The notes under the pieces: generated by a model
The model's database searches: none
The model's input: only the letters and a program-made list of their open reading frames with translations
What the model was told of the DNA's origin: nothing
Made by a program: the position numbers and the translations under genes
Assembly (NCBI GenBank): GCA_036384915.1
Contig: DASVLJ010000023.1
Span: 58,031 to 122,030, forward strand
Length of the DNA stretch: 64,000 bases
Direction: 5' to 3'
Source of the DNA: PKWO01 sp036384915
Lineage (GTDB): Bacteria; Pseudomonadota; Gammaproteobacteria; Burkholderiales; Burkholderiaceae_D
Part shown: positions 27,216 through 35,851 of the stretch, piece by piece
Layout of the letters: every line of letters starts with the position of its first letter
How positions within the stretch are numbered: the first letter of the stretch is position 1

Positions 27216-28325
27216 ATGCAGCCACAAAAAATCCTGCTCTTGAGCGTTTCCGCCGGCGCCGGCCACGTGCGTGCCGCCGAAGCGATCCGCGCCGCGGCCG
27301 AGGGCCACAGCGTGCTTCATGCCGACGTGATGAATTACGTCTCCAGCGGCTTTCGCAAGCTCTACACCGATTTCTACATCAGCCTGGTCAACCGCCATCC
27401 GGCGCTCTGGGGCTATCTCTATCAGGTGACCAATGAAGCCGAGCCCAAGAGCAAGATGCAAAAGTTCCGCCGCGCCGTCGAACATCTCTCGACGCGCGCG
27501 CTGCTGAAGCAGATTCGCGACTTTGCTCCCGACCTCATCATCTGCACCCATTTCCTGCCGGCCGAATTGCTTTCGCGGGAAAAGCGCAAGGGCAATCTGG
27601 ATTGCCCGGTCTGGGTCCAGGTGACGGACTTCGATCTGCACCGCATGTGGGTGCACGATCACATGGCCGGCTACTTCGCCGCCAACGACGAGATCGCCTA
27701 CCGCATGCGTGCCTTCGGCTTGGCCGAAGAATCGGTACATGTCACCGGCATTCCCATCATGCCCATGTTCGGCCAGCCGCAAGACAGGCAGGCCTGCGCA
27801 CGGGAATTCGGGCTCGATCCGACGCGCACCACTTTGCTCCTGATGGGCGGCGGGGCGGGTCTGGGCAGCCTCGATACCGTCGCCGCGCGCCTGCTCGACG
27901 CGGCACCGGATTTCCAGATCGTGGCGCTGGCCGGCAAGAACCAGGAAGCCCTGGCCGCGTTGCGCAACATCGCGGCGCGTTACCCCGGCCGCTTGTTCCC
28001 GCAAGGCTTCACCGACAAGGTCGAGCGGCTCATGGCTTGTGCCGATCTCGTCGTCACCAAGCCCGGCGGCTTGACCGTTTCCGAATGCCTGGCCATGGGC
28101 TTGCCCATGATCGTCAATTCGCCGATACCGGGGCAGGAGGAGCGCAACGCCGATTTCCTGCTCGAGCAAGGCGTGGCATTGCGCGCCAACGACGCCGTCA
28201 CGCTCGAATACCGCGTGCGCCTGCTGTTGAACGACCCCGGGCGCCTGGCCGAGATGGGCGCCAAAGCCAGGGCGCTGGGCCGGTCGCAAGCGGCGCGTAG
28301 CGTGCTCGACATTGCCTTGGCATAA
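27216..28325 (+). CDS. MGDG synthase/MurG-like glycosyltransferase
   Basis: ATG 27216 is preferred over TTG 27192 because AAGGAA precedes it. The protein has 369 residues and a GT-B fold. The N-terminal domain shows LLSVSAGAGHVRAAEAIR, and the MGDG-synthase N-terminal region follows with a conserved TDFDLH. The C-terminal donor site contains ADLVVTKPGGLTVSECLAMG, the pattern shared by UgtP, MGDG synthase and MurG. Such enzymes transfer a sugar from a UDP donor to diacylglycerol or a lipid carrier at the inner leaflet. It is followed after 4 bp by a membrane protein and an SRPBCC protein, suggesting one lipid-related operon. Confidence 0.85.
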   Translation: MQPQKILLLSVSAGAGHVRAAEAIRAAAEGHSVLHADVMNYVSSGFRKLYTDFYISLVNRHPALWGYLYQVTNEAEPKSKMQKFRRAVEHLSTRALLKQIRDFAPDLIICTHFLPAELLSREKRKGNLDCPVWVQVTDFDLHRMWVHDHMAGYFAANDEIAYRMRAFGLAEESVHVTGIPIMPMFGQPQDRQACAREFGLDPTRTTLLLMGGGAGLGSLDTVAARLLDAAPDFQIVALAGKNQEALAALRNIAARYPGRLFPQGFTDKVERLMACADLVVTKPGGLTVSECLAMGLPMIVNSPIPGQEERNADFLLEQGVALRANDAVTLEYRVRLLLNDPGRLAEMGAKARALGRSQAARSVLDIALA

Positions 28326-28329
28326 GCGG

Positions 28330-28818
28330 ATGGACGCGCCGCTGCGCTGGCAGCATCTGTTCGGCTTGATCGCCTTTACCATGCTGCTCGGCTTTTTCTT
28401 CGCCGAAGTCGAAATCCAGATCGAAGGCGCCGGCGGCTGGGCCGCCAACCTGCCGACCTGGCGCATCGAGCACCATTGGCTGCTCGACATCTTCTGGGGT
28501 GGACGCGCCATGACCGGTTATCACGCCTGGGTATTCCCCTTCGTCGCCATGCTGTTCCACTTCCCGCTGGTGTTCTCCGGCACTTGGTCCTGGCGCGCCC
28601 AATGCCGCGTGCTGGCTTGCCTGATGCTGTTCTGGACCACGGAAGATTTCCTCTGGTTCGTCTGCAATCCAGCCTATGGCCTGGAAAAATTCAACCCGGC
28701 CGGCGTCGCCTGGCACAAGCATTGGCTGGGTATTTTCCCTGCCGATTATTGGGCCGGCATTGCCGGCTTGATCATCATGTTTTATCTATCCAACCGTCCT
28801 TCTATCCGCAAGCCATGA
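28330..28818 (+). CDS. Hypothetical four-helix membrane protein
   Basis: This 162-residue protein has four hydrophobic segments (about 10-28, 65-82, 88-106 and 138-156). It is rich in Trp and His in loops (WRIEHHWLLDIFWGG, VAWHKHWLGIFP). I do not recognise the family. It begins 4 bp after the glycosyltransferase stop codon and overlaps the next gene by 4 bp (ATGA), so the three are almost surely co-expressed. Confidence 0.75.
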   Translation: MDAPLRWQHLFGLIAFTMLLGFFFAEVEIQIEGAGGWAANLPTWRIEHHWLLDIFWGGRAMTGYHAWVFPFVAMLFHFPLVFSGTWSWRAQCRVLACLMLFWTTEDFLWFVCNPAYGLEKFNPAGVAWHKHWLGIFPADYWAGIAGLIIMFYLSNRPSIRKP

Positions 28819-29393
28819 TCCGTTTTTCCACCACCGCTTTTGCTTTGTTTGCCGCCGCTTCCACCGCAGCGGCCCCCGTCTCGGAAACCCAGGTCAATGT
28901 GGCCGACGTCAGCAAGGCTGGGGTGCCAGGCAAGTCCTATATCGCTGAAACCAGCATCGCCGCACCCGTGCCCAAGCTGTGCGGCATCATCACCGACTAC
29001 GCCGCTTACCCCGGTTTCATGCCCAACACGGATCAGGCCAAGGTCGTGCAAGCGACGGAAAATTATGCCCTGGTCGACATGACGCTTAAACTCCCCATGG
29101 GCAAGATCAAGAAATACCGCCTGCGTATGGAACCGAAGAGCACAGCGGCGTCATGCCACCTGGCCTGGAAGCTGGTACCCCAACCGGGGTTGACGCAGGA
29201 AGAAACGATTGCCGACACCAGCGGTTATTGGGATTTGCAGCCAGTGGCGACAGACAAGAACAAGAGCGTGGTGAAATACTATGTCTATTCCGATCCGGGG
29301 CCTGTGCCCATGGGCCTGGGTTGGATCGTCGATTCCCTGGGCAAGGATAGCTTGCCCAAGACCTTGGAAGCCCTGCGCGCCAGGGCGCATTGA
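28815..29393 (+). CDS. Secreted SRPBCC/START-like (polyketide cyclase-like) protein
   Basis: ATG 28815 overlaps the previous stop codon. The 192 residues begin with a signal peptide ending near STAAAAP. The mature part has the helix-grip START pattern: AETSIAAPVPKLCGIITDYA near the start, a run of beta strands, and a long C-terminal helix (DSLGKDSLPKTLEALRAR). SRPBCC domains bind hydrophobic ligands or lipids. Placement behind a glycolipid-type glycosyltransferase suggests a lipid-binding periplasmic role, which is inference. Confidence 0.75.
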   Translation: MIRFSTTAFALFAAASTAAAPVSETQVNVADVSKAGVPGKSYIAETSIAAPVPKLCGIITDYAAYPGFMPNTDQAKVVQATENYALVDMTLKLPMGKIKKYRLRMEPKSTAASCHLAWKLVPQPGLTQEETIADTSGYWDLQPVATDKNKSVVKYYVYSDPGPVPMGLGWIVDSLGKDSLPKTLEALRARAH

Positions 29394-29437
29394 GCGAAAC
29401 TGCAATTCGGCCTTTACCGCGCCTGGCTGAGGAAAGC

Positions 29438-29746
29438 ATGCAATTCAAACCGTCCCGCTGGAAAGGATGGACCGTCATGACCGCGCTGGGTGCCTTTGCC
29501 TGGCTTGCTGCCGCAGTCATGTGCTATGCGGAATTTCATCCCAAACTTTCGAATGATTGGAAAAGCTGACTGTTCTTCGCCTTCATCCTGACCCCGGCTT
29601 GGTTTTTGATGCAATGCGTGGGCGAAGCCTTCGTCGCGGCGCTTACATGGGTGGGACGCCGCCTCGGCTGGGCCTGGATCGCCGGCCTGCTGGCGAGTGC
29701 CTTGTTGGCCATCGCCATCCAAGGCCTGTTTTTCGCGCACAATTAG
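29438..29746 (+). pseudogene. Small membrane protein gene interrupted by an in-frame TGA
   Basis: A frame of 103 codons runs from ATG 29438 (AGGAAAGC upstream) to TAG 29744-29746. It is broken once, at TGA 29567-29569 after 43 codons. Both halves read as membrane helices: residues 13-31 before the break; FFAFILTPAWFLMQCVGEAF and a C-terminal helix ending IAIQGLFFAHN after it. Coding character continues smoothly across the stop. A TGG to TGA change (Trp to stop) or a sequencing error is the simplest cause. It follows the SRPBCC gene by 44 bp and may once have belonged to that operon. Function unknown. Confidence 0.65.
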
Positions 29747-29751
29747 CGATA

Positions 29752-29796
29752 CTGTCCGCGGACAGTCTGCGGACACGAAACGGACAGTCCGGACAC
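29752..29796 (+). promoter_or_regulatory. Array of CGGACA boxes, putative enhancer for the NtrC-type regulator
   Basis: CGGACA occurs at 29759, 29770, 29781 and 29790, spaced 11, 11 and 9 bp, so on one face of the helix. The first is part of a perfect 14-bp palindrome CTGTCCGCGGACAG (29752-29765). The array centres about 95 bp upstream of the predicted transcription start, a typical enhancer position for sigma-54 activators. Confidence 0.65.
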
Positions 29797-29823
29797 GCGC
29801 GTAGGGTCATCTAAATCCTTGAA

Positions 29824-29836
29824 AATCAGCCACTTA
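29824..29836 (+). promoter_or_regulatory. Putative IHF site
   Basis: AATCAGCCACTTA matches the IHF consensus WATCARNNNNTTR at every defined position. It lies between the CGGACA array and the sigma-54 promoter, where IHF normally bends DNA to bring the activator to the polymerase. Confidence 0.6.
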
Positions 29837-29841
29837 TAACC

Positions 29842-29857
29842 TGGCACGCTTTCTGCA
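29842..29857 (+). promoter_or_regulatory. Sigma-54 (RpoN) promoter of the exporter operon
   Basis: TGGCACGCTTTCTGCA differs from the consensus TGGCACG-N4-TTGCA at one position and has the invariant GG and GC at correct spacing. The expected start is near 29869, 20 bp before the adaptor gene ATG. The operon encodes an NtrC-family activator with a GAYTGA loop, consistent with self-activation. Confidence 0.8.
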
Positions 29858-29888
29858 TTATGTCCGGCAAAGAGACAAGGAGGCAGAC

Positions 29889-31157
29889 ATGATCAGAGAC
29901 ACATCCGCACAGGACACAGTGGTTGCCGTAGCGCCCGGCGGCGCGCGCAGGCGCTGGTTGCGCATCGGCATTCTCGGTGTGATCGCCATTGCCGCCGCGG
30001 GGGGGCTCGTGGCTGCCTGGGCTAATACTTCGCGTTCGGTCAATGCGGCACGCCTGCGTTTTGCTGAAGTCGAGCGCGGCACCCTGGTGCGCGATGCCGT
30101 GGTCAACGGCCGCGTCGTCGCCGCCGTCAGCCCCACGTTATATGCCCCGGCCACAGCCATCGTCACGCTCAAGGTCAAGGCCGGCGACAACGTCAGGAAG
30201 GGCGACGTGATCGCCATACTCGATTCGCCCGACCTGACCGAGGAACTCAAGCGCGAGCAAGCCGGTTACGATCAACTGCAAGCCGAGGTCGCGCATCAAG
30301 CCATCCTGGCCAGGAAGGAAAAGCTCGCCGCCCAGCGCGACGCCGACCAGGCCGAGATCGAACGCGTTTCGGCCCAGCGCACGCTCGAGCGCATCCAGAA
30401 CGCCGGCGAGCTTGGCGTGGTCGGCAAGATCGAATACATGAAGGCGCAAGATGCCGTGCGTTCGGCCGATATCCGCAGCAAGCATGCGGCTGCGGCTGCC
30501 GTGCTGGAAAACGAAGACGTCGGCGTCGAATTGAAAACCAAGGAAAGCCAGCTTGAGCGCCAGCGCCTGCTCGTCGAGGGCTTGAAGCGCAAGGTCGATG
30601 CCTTGCAGATGCGCGCCCCTGTCGACGGCTTCGTCGGCACCTTGTCGGTATCGGACCGCAGCGCCGTCGCGATCAATGCGCCTATCATGACCCTGGTCGA
30701 TTTGTCCGTGCTCGAAGTCGAGCTGGAAATCCCCGAAACCTACCTGGCCGATCTCGGCCTGGGCCTGCGCGTGGAGATGACGGTGGGCGAGGCCAAGGCG
30801 GTAGGCAAGCTCTCCGCCATCTCGCCCGAAGTGGTCAAGAACCAGGTGCTGGCGCGCGTGCGTTTCGACGGCGCCCAGCCGGAAGGCTTGCGCCAGAGCC
30901 AGCGCGTCTCGGCCCGCCTCTTGATCGAAGAAAAGCCAAACGTCCTGATGGTGGCGCGCGGCCCCTTTGTCGAAAACGAAGGCGGGCGCTTCGCCTATGT
31001 CGTCGAGGGCGGCACGGCCGTGCGCCGCCCGATCCGGATCGGCGCCACGTCCGTCACCGCCGTGGAAATCGTCTCCGGCGCCAAGCCTGGCGACAAGATC
31101 GTCATTGCAGGAACCGATACGTTCGGCAACGCGCAACGCGTTTCGATCAATAACTAA
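29889..31157 (+). CDS. MacA/HlyD-type periplasmic adaptor of an ABC exporter
   Basis: The 422-residue protein starts behind AAGGAGGCAGAC. It has a short cytoplasmic tail, one transmembrane helix (about 20-42), a lipoyl-like half-motif (LYAPATAIVTLKVKAGDNVRKGDVI), a long alpha-helical hairpin (about 115-235, rich in Glu, Gln and Arg), the second lipoyl half (MRAPVDGFVGTLSV), and beta-barrel and membrane-proximal domains to the end. Such adaptors connect a MacB-type pump to an outer-membrane channel. No TolC-type gene lies in this operon. It is the first gene after the sigma-54 promoter. Confidence 0.9.
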   Translation: MIRDTSAQDTVVAVAPGGARRRWLRIGILGVIAIAAAGGLVAAWANTSRSVNAARLRFAEVERGTLVRDAVVNGRVVAAVSPTLYAPATAIVTLKVKAGDNVRKGDVIAILDSPDLTEELKREQAGYDQLQAEVAHQAILARKEKLAAQRDADQAEIERVSAQRTLERIQNAGELGVVGKIEYMKAQDAVRSADIRSKHAAAAAVLENEDVGVELKTKESQLERQRLLVEGLKRKVDALQMRAPVDGFVGTLSVSDRSAVAINAPIMTLVDLSVLEVELEIPETYLADLGLGLRVEMTVGEAKAVGKLSAISPEVVKNQVLARVRFDGAQPEGLRQSQRVSARLLIEEKPNVLMVARGPFVENEGGRFAYVVEGGTAVRRPIRIGATSVTAVEIVSGAKPGDKIVIAGTDTFGNAQRVSINN

Positions 31158-31169
31158 GGAGCATTCATC

Positions 31170-31901
31170 ATGCTGCACATGAAAAACCTGAGCAAGGTCT
31201 ACCGTACCCACATGATCGAAACGCACGCCTTGCGCGGCTTCGATATCCACGTCAAGGAAGGCGAGTTCGTCACCGTCACCGGGCCTTCCGGCTCGGGCAA
31301 GACGACCTTCCTGAACATCGCCGGCCTGCTGGAGGAATTCAACGGCGGCGAATACCTGCTGGACGGCGTCAATGTGCATGGCCTGGACGACAATGCGCGC
31401 TCCAGGTTGCGCAATGAAAAGCTCGGCTTCATCTTCCAGGGCTTCAACCTGATTCCCGACCTGAACCTGTTCGACAACGTCGACGTGCCGTTGCGCTATC
31501 GCGGCTTCCCCGCCGCCGAGCGCAAGCGCCGCATCGAGCAAACCCTGACCCAGGTCGGCCTCGCCTCCCGCATGCGCCACTACCCGGCCGAACTCTCGGG
31601 CGGGCAACAGCAGCGCGTGGCCATTGCGCGCGCCCTGGCCGGCTCGCCGCGCCTCTTGCTGGCCGACGAGCCGACGGGCAATCTCGACACCCACATGGCG
31701 CGCGGCGTGATGGAGCTGCTTGAGGAAATCAATGCCGCCGGCACTACCATCCTGATGGTGACGCACGACCCGGAACTGGCCGTCCGTGCACAACGCAATG
31801 TACACATCATCGACGGTCAGGTCAGCGATCTCGTGCGCAAGATGCCGACCCTGTTCGCCCACGAAACCGGCAGCGCGGCTGTGGCCGGCGGCGCGGTTTG
31901 A
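31170..31901 (+). CDS. MacB/LolD-type ABC transporter ATP-binding protein
   Basis: The 243 residues form a complete nucleotide-binding domain. Walker A is GPSGSGKTT, the Q-loop is GFIFQGFNLIPDL, the signature is LSGGQQQR, Walker B is LLLADEPTGNLD and the switch His is in MVTHDPEL. The sequence belongs to the MacB/LolD/FtsE group that drives mechanotransmission rather than classic transport. It is 12 bp after the adaptor gene and 9 bp before the first permease. A C-terminal extension of about 20 Ala/Gly-rich residues follows the domain. Confidence 0.93.
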   Translation: MLHMKNLSKVYRTHMIETHALRGFDIHVKEGEFVTVTGPSGSGKTTFLNIAGLLEEFNGGEYLLDGVNVHGLDDNARSRLRNEKLGFIFQGFNLIPDLNLFDNVDVPLRYRGFPAAERKRRIEQTLTQVGLASRMRHYPAELSGGQQQRVAIARALAGSPRLLLADEPTGNLDTHMARGVMELLEEINAAGTTILMVTHDPELAVRAQRNVHIIDGQVSDLVRKMPTLFAHETGSAAVAGGAV

Positions 31902-31910
31902 GGAGCGGCC

Positions 31911-33227
31911 ATGTTGCGCTACTACTTCATGCTCGGCCTGCGCAGCCTGCGCCGCAATCCGGTGCTGACTTCCTTGATGGTCCTGACACTGGCCGTGGGC
32001 GTGGCCGCCGCCATTTCCACGCTGACCATCCTGCACATGATGTCGGGCAATCCGATTCCCGAAAAAAGCGACCGGCTTTTCGTGCCCTTGATCGACAACG
32101 GCCCCTTGTCGCGCTATACGCCGGGCCAGATGCCCGAAGACAACCAACTGAGCTATCGCGATACGGTCAATTTCCTGCAAAGCGGCCAAGGCGTGCACCG
32201 TACCGCTTTATTCGGCATCACCGGCGGCATCGAGCCGGCGCGTAGCGACCTCGGTACGATCGAAGTGGACGGCCTCGCCACGACGAGCGATTACTTTCCC
32301 ATGTTCCAGGTACCTTTCCTGCACGGCAGCGCCTGGGCCTCAGAGCAGGACAAGGACAAGGCCAATGTCGTGGTGCTGAGCCGGCGCATGAGCGAAAAGG
32401 TATTCGGCAAGGAAAACCCTGTCGGGCGCCATATCCGCCTGTTGAACGAAGACTTCGAAGTGATCGGCGTCCTGGGTGAGTGGAACCCGGTGCCGCGCTA
32501 CACCCACCTGATCAACGGCAATGGCGGCACCATGGGCGGCGAGGACGACATCTTCATTCCGTTCCAGACCGCTATCAGGTTGCAGTTGAGCAATTCCGGC
32601 AGCATGAGTTGCAACAGCAACGTCAACCCCGGCTACCAGGGCCTGCTCGATTCGGAATGCACCTGGATCCAGTTCTGGTTCGAAATGAAATCGGCCGCCG
32701 ACCGCGCCAGTCTGCAAGACTATATCGACGGCTATACGCGCGAACAGCATCGCTTCTCGCGCTTCGTGCGGCAAAACGTCAACCGTCTGTTCGACGTCAT
32801 GCAATGGATGGACCATCTGCACGTGGTCAGCGACGACGGCCCGATCTCGACCTGGCTTGCCTTCGGTTTCCTGCTGCTGTGCCTGGTCAACACCGTGGGC
32901 CTGTTGCTGGCCAAGTTCTCGGTGCGCGCCGGCGAGGTCGGGGTGCGCCGGGCGCTCGGCGCCAGCCGCGCGGAAGTCTTCAAGCAATTCCTGATCGAAG
33001 CGGCTGTGGTCGGCCTGGCCGGCGGCATACTGGGCCTGGCATTTTCTTCCGCCGTGCTGTGGCTTCTGGGCCGCCAGTCGGAACGCTATGCGGCGCTGGC
33101 GCATATGGATTGGAGCATGCTGGCCGCCACCTTCGGATTGGCCGTCGCCGCCAGCATACTGGCGGGGTTGTTGCCAACCTGGCGCGCTTGCCAGGTGACG
33201 CCGGCCCTGCAATTGAAATCGCAATAG
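31911..33227 (+). CDS. FtsX/MacB-type ABC permease 1
   Basis: The 438-residue protein has one N-terminal helix (about 20-42), a roughly 240-residue periplasmic MacB_PCD domain, and three C-terminal helices (about 310-330, 360-382 and 400-425). The conserved cytoplasmic segment VGVRRALGASRAEVFKQFLIEA lies between helices 2 and 3, as in FtsX-family permeases. Unlike MacB itself the ATPase is a separate protein. It pairs with the next permease to form the transmembrane heterodimer; this is inference from adjacency. Confidence 0.9.
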   Translation: MLRYYFMLGLRSLRRNPVLTSLMVLTLAVGVAAAISTLTILHMMSGNPIPEKSDRLFVPLIDNGPLSRYTPGQMPEDNQLSYRDTVNFLQSGQGVHRTALFGITGGIEPARSDLGTIEVDGLATTSDYFPMFQVPFLHGSAWASEQDKDKANVVVLSRRMSEKVFGKENPVGRHIRLLNEDFEVIGVLGEWNPVPRYTHLINGNGGTMGGEDDIFIPFQTAIRLQLSNSGSMSCNSNVNPGYQGLLDSECTWIQFWFEMKSAADRASLQDYIDGYTREQHRFSRFVRQNVNRLFDVMQWMDHLHVVSDDGPISTWLAFGFLLLCLVNTVGLLLAKFSVRAGEVGVRRALGASRAEVFKQFLIEAAVVGLAGGILGLAFSSAVLWLLGRQSERYAALAHMDWSMLAATFGLAVAASILAGLLPTWRACQVTPALQLKSQ

Positions 33228-33242
33228 ACCCGGGAGAACGTC

Positions 33243-34475
33243 ATGGAAATCCGCCCTATCCTGTCCGCGTTGCTGCGCAACAAGTTCGCCCCGCTTCTGG
33301 TCGCCATGCAGGTGGCGCTGAGCCTGGCCGTGATGGCCAACGCGCTGCACATCGTTTCCCTGCGCTATGCCGCCGCCACACGCCCCTCCGGCGTCGCCGA
33401 CGAGCAAAACGTTTTCACAGTGCGCGTGCGCCCGCTGAAGGTGCCGCCGTTCGCCGAACTGATGGCGCAGCAGCAGCGCGACAAGGAAGTCCTGCGTGCC
33501 CTGCCCGGTGTGGTGTCGGTTGCTGCCGCCAATCAGTTCCCGATGTCGCAGTCTGGCTGGAACAGCGACGTTGCGGCCGACCGCAACCAAGTCCAGTCTA
33601 CCGGCACGGCTGGGCGGTACAACACGGCCGATTCGCTGGTCAAGACTTTCGGGTTGCAGCTCGTCGAAGGACGCGACTTCACGCCGGCCGATGTGCAGGA
33701 GGTCGACTTCGATACCGCCGATTCGAAAAACGACAAGATCATCATCACCAAGGCGCTGGCCGATGCCCTTTTTCCCGGCGCCGCCAGCGTGGTCGGCCGG
33801 TCGATGTTTTTCGGCATCGGCGCCGATGCCGAAGAAATGCATATTATCGGCGTGGTCCAATGCCTGCAGACTCCCGGCGCGGCCAATGGCGTCAGGGGCG
33901 AGTATTCGACGATCGAGCCGATACGCAGCGCCAGCCCGCCTGGAGCCTATGCGGTGCGGGTCGAGCCGGGCCAGCTCGAGCGTGTCATGCGCGACGCCGA
34001 AGCGGCGTTGCGCAATGTCCGCGGCTACCCCGTGCTGATGAAGACGAGCAGCTTCGAGGAATATCGCGCCATCCGCTATCGCGACGACCGTACGCTGGCC
34101 TGGATGCTGGTGGCGGTCAGTGCCTTGCTGCTCCTGATCACCGCCAGCGGCATCGTCGGCATGACCAGCCTGTGGATCTCGCAGCGGCGCAAGCAGATCG
34201 GCGTGCGCCGCGCTCTTGGCGCACGGCGCATCGATATCCTGCGCTATTTCGTCATGGAAAACCTCGTGATCACCAGCGGCGGCGTGGCGGCCGGCCTGAT
34301 ATTGGCGATGGCGCTGAACCAGGTGTTGGTGAGCCAGATCGAAATGAGCCGCCTGCCGCTGGGTTATCTTGCTGCGGGCGGCGCTTTGCTATGGCTGCTC
34401 GGCGTGTTGGCTGTGCTCGGCCCGGCGCGCCGAGCCGCGTACATTTCGCCGGCAATCGCGACACGCGCCGCATAA
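33243..34475 (+). CDS. FtsX/MacB-type ABC permease 2
   Basis: The 410-residue protein has the same topology as the preceding permease: an N-terminal helix (about 17-38), a MacB_PCD periplasmic domain and three C-terminal helices. The FtsX cytoplasmic loop is KQIGVRRALGARRIDILRYFVMEN. It starts 15 bp after permease 1 behind a GGGAGAACGTC site. Two different half-permeases with one ATPase gene indicate an asymmetric exporter, as in some lipoprotein, siderophore or antibiotic-peptide exporters. Confidence 0.9.
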   Translation: MEIRPILSALLRNKFAPLLVAMQVALSLAVMANALHIVSLRYAAATRPSGVADEQNVFTVRVRPLKVPPFAELMAQQQRDKEVLRALPGVVSVAAANQFPMSQSGWNSDVAADRNQVQSTGTAGRYNTADSLVKTFGLQLVEGRDFTPADVQEVDFDTADSKNDKIIITKALADALFPGAASVVGRSMFFGIGADAEEMHIIGVVQCLQTPGAANGVRGEYSTIEPIRSASPPGAYAVRVEPGQLERVMRDAEAALRNVRGYPVLMKTSSFEEYRAIRYRDDRTLAWMLVAVSALLLLITASGIVGMTSLWISQRRKQIGVRRALGARRIDILRYFVMENLVITSGGVAAGLILAMALNQVLVSQIEMSRLPLGYLAAGGALLWLLGVLAVLGPARRAAYISPAIATRAA

Positions 34476-34513
34476 TGAGATAGGATGCGCGGACTAGCCA
34501 CACGCCCCAGCCC

Positions 34514-35851
34514 ATGCCAACCATCCTGGTCATCGACGACAACAAATCGGTCGCGCTTGCGCTCGACGTGCTGTTTTCGCTGCACGACATCGCCAGCCTG
34601 CATGCCGATACGCCGGCAAAGGGGCTCGCCATGCTGGCCGCCGATGCGGTCGACCTCGTGATCTGCGACATGAACTTTACCGAGGATACAACCTCGGGCG
34701 CGGAAGGCGTGGCGCTGTTCCGCGAGATCCGTGCCCGCCATCCCGACCTGCCGGTGATCCTCTTGACGGCCTGGACCCAGCTCGACGTGGCCGTCGATTT
34801 GATCAAGGCCGGCGCGGCCGACTACCTGGCCAAACCCTGGGACGACCAGCGTCTCCTGGCGACGGCAAAAAACCTGCTCGAACTGGGGCAGGCGAACCGT
34901 GAATTGCAGCGCCGCCTGAAGCATGAAAGACGGCAGCGGCGCGAACTCGAAGAGCACTACGATTTGCGCGGCATGGTCTGGGCCGATCCCGCCACCGAGC
35001 GTGCCTTGACGCTGGCTTGCCAGGTTGCGCGCTCCGAGGTACCCGTCCTGATCACGGGGCCGAACGGCGCCGGCAAGGAACGCATCGCCGACATCATCCA
35101 GGCCAATTCGACGGTGCGCGACGGCCCCTTCGTCATTCTCAACTGCGGCGCCCTGCCGTCGGAACTCATCGAAGCCGAATTGTTCGGCGCCGAGGCCGGC
35201 GCCTACACCGGCGCAGGTAAGGCGCGCGAAGGCAAGTTCGAGGCGGCCGACGGCGGCACGCTGTTCCTGGATGAGATCGGCAACCTGCCGCCGGCCGGGC
35301 AGATGAAACTGTTGCGCGTGCTTGAGACCGGGCGTTTCGAACGGCTCGGCTCGAACCGCGAGCGCCAGGTCAAGGTGCGTATCGTCAGCGCCACCAATGC
35401 CGACCTGCCGGCCATGATACGTGCCGGCAGCTTTCGCGAAGACCTCTATTACCGGCTCAACGTGATCGAACTGGCGCTGCCGCCTTTGTGCGCCCGCTCC
35501 GGCGACATCGTACCGCTGGCCCAACACTTTCTCGGTCCGGGCAAGAGCCTGCAGGCCGGGGCCGTCGCCGCACTGATGCGCCACACCTGGCCCGGCAATG
35601 TGCGCGAATTGAAAAACGTCATGCAGCGCGCCGCCTTGCTGGCGACGGGCGACAGCCTCTCGGCGGCCGACTTGCATCTACCCGCCGCGATGGCAGCCCA
35701 GGGCGCGGATGCCGAACCGGACCGCAACGCCATCGAGCGCGCCCTGGCCGAGTCCGGCGGCGTCGTGGCCCAGGCTGCTGCCGCTCTCGGCATGAGCCGG
35801 CAAGCGCTGTACCGCCGTCTCGAACGGCTCGGCATCAACCGCGGCGCATGA
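34514..35851 (+). CDS. Sigma-54-dependent response regulator (NtrC family)
   Basis: At 445 residues it has the three-part NtrC layout. The receiver (1-120) has VIDDNKS, the phospho-acceptor Asp in LVICDMNF, the Thr in LLTAW and the Lys in YLAKPW. The AAA+ domain (about 150-370) has Walker A GPNGAGKE, the sigma-54 contact loop GAYTGA (usual form GAFTGA), and Walker B GGTLFLDEIG. The Fis-type HTH (about 400-445) ends GMSRQALYRRLERLGI. It activates RpoN promoters when phosphorylated. It overlaps the kinase gene by 4 bp and probably binds the CGGACA array upstream of this operon. Confidence 0.93.
   Translation: MPTILVIDDNKSVALALDVLFSLHDIASLHADTPAKGLAMLAADAVDLVICDMNFTEDTTSGAEGVALFREIRARHPDLPVILLTAWTQLDVAVDLIKAGAADYLAKPWDDQRLLATAKNLLELGQANRELQRRLKHERRQRRELEEHYDLRGMVWADPATERALTLACQVARSEVPVLITGPNGAGKERIADIIQANSTVRDGPFVILNCGALPSELIEAELFGAEAGAYTGAGKAREGKFEAADGGTLFLDEIGNLPPAGQMKLLRVLETGRFERLGSNRERQVKVRIVSATNADLPAMIRAGSFREDLYYRLNVIELALPPLCARSGDIVPLAQHFLGPGKSLQAGAVAALMRHTWPGNVRELKNVMQRAALLATGDSLSAADLHLPAAMAAQGADAEPDRNAIERALAESGGVVAQAAAALGMSRQALYRRLERLGINRGA

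Noticed and set aside
29567..29569. Selenocysteine at the in-frame TGA
   Set aside because: I see no SECIS-like hairpin just after it and no selenoprotein-like context; a Trp-to-stop change is simpler.
30138..32198. A 686-codon open frame antisense to the exporter adaptor, ATPase and permease genes
   Set aside because: Its opposite strand carries recognisable HlyD, ABC and FtsX motifs; the shadow has no domain pattern.
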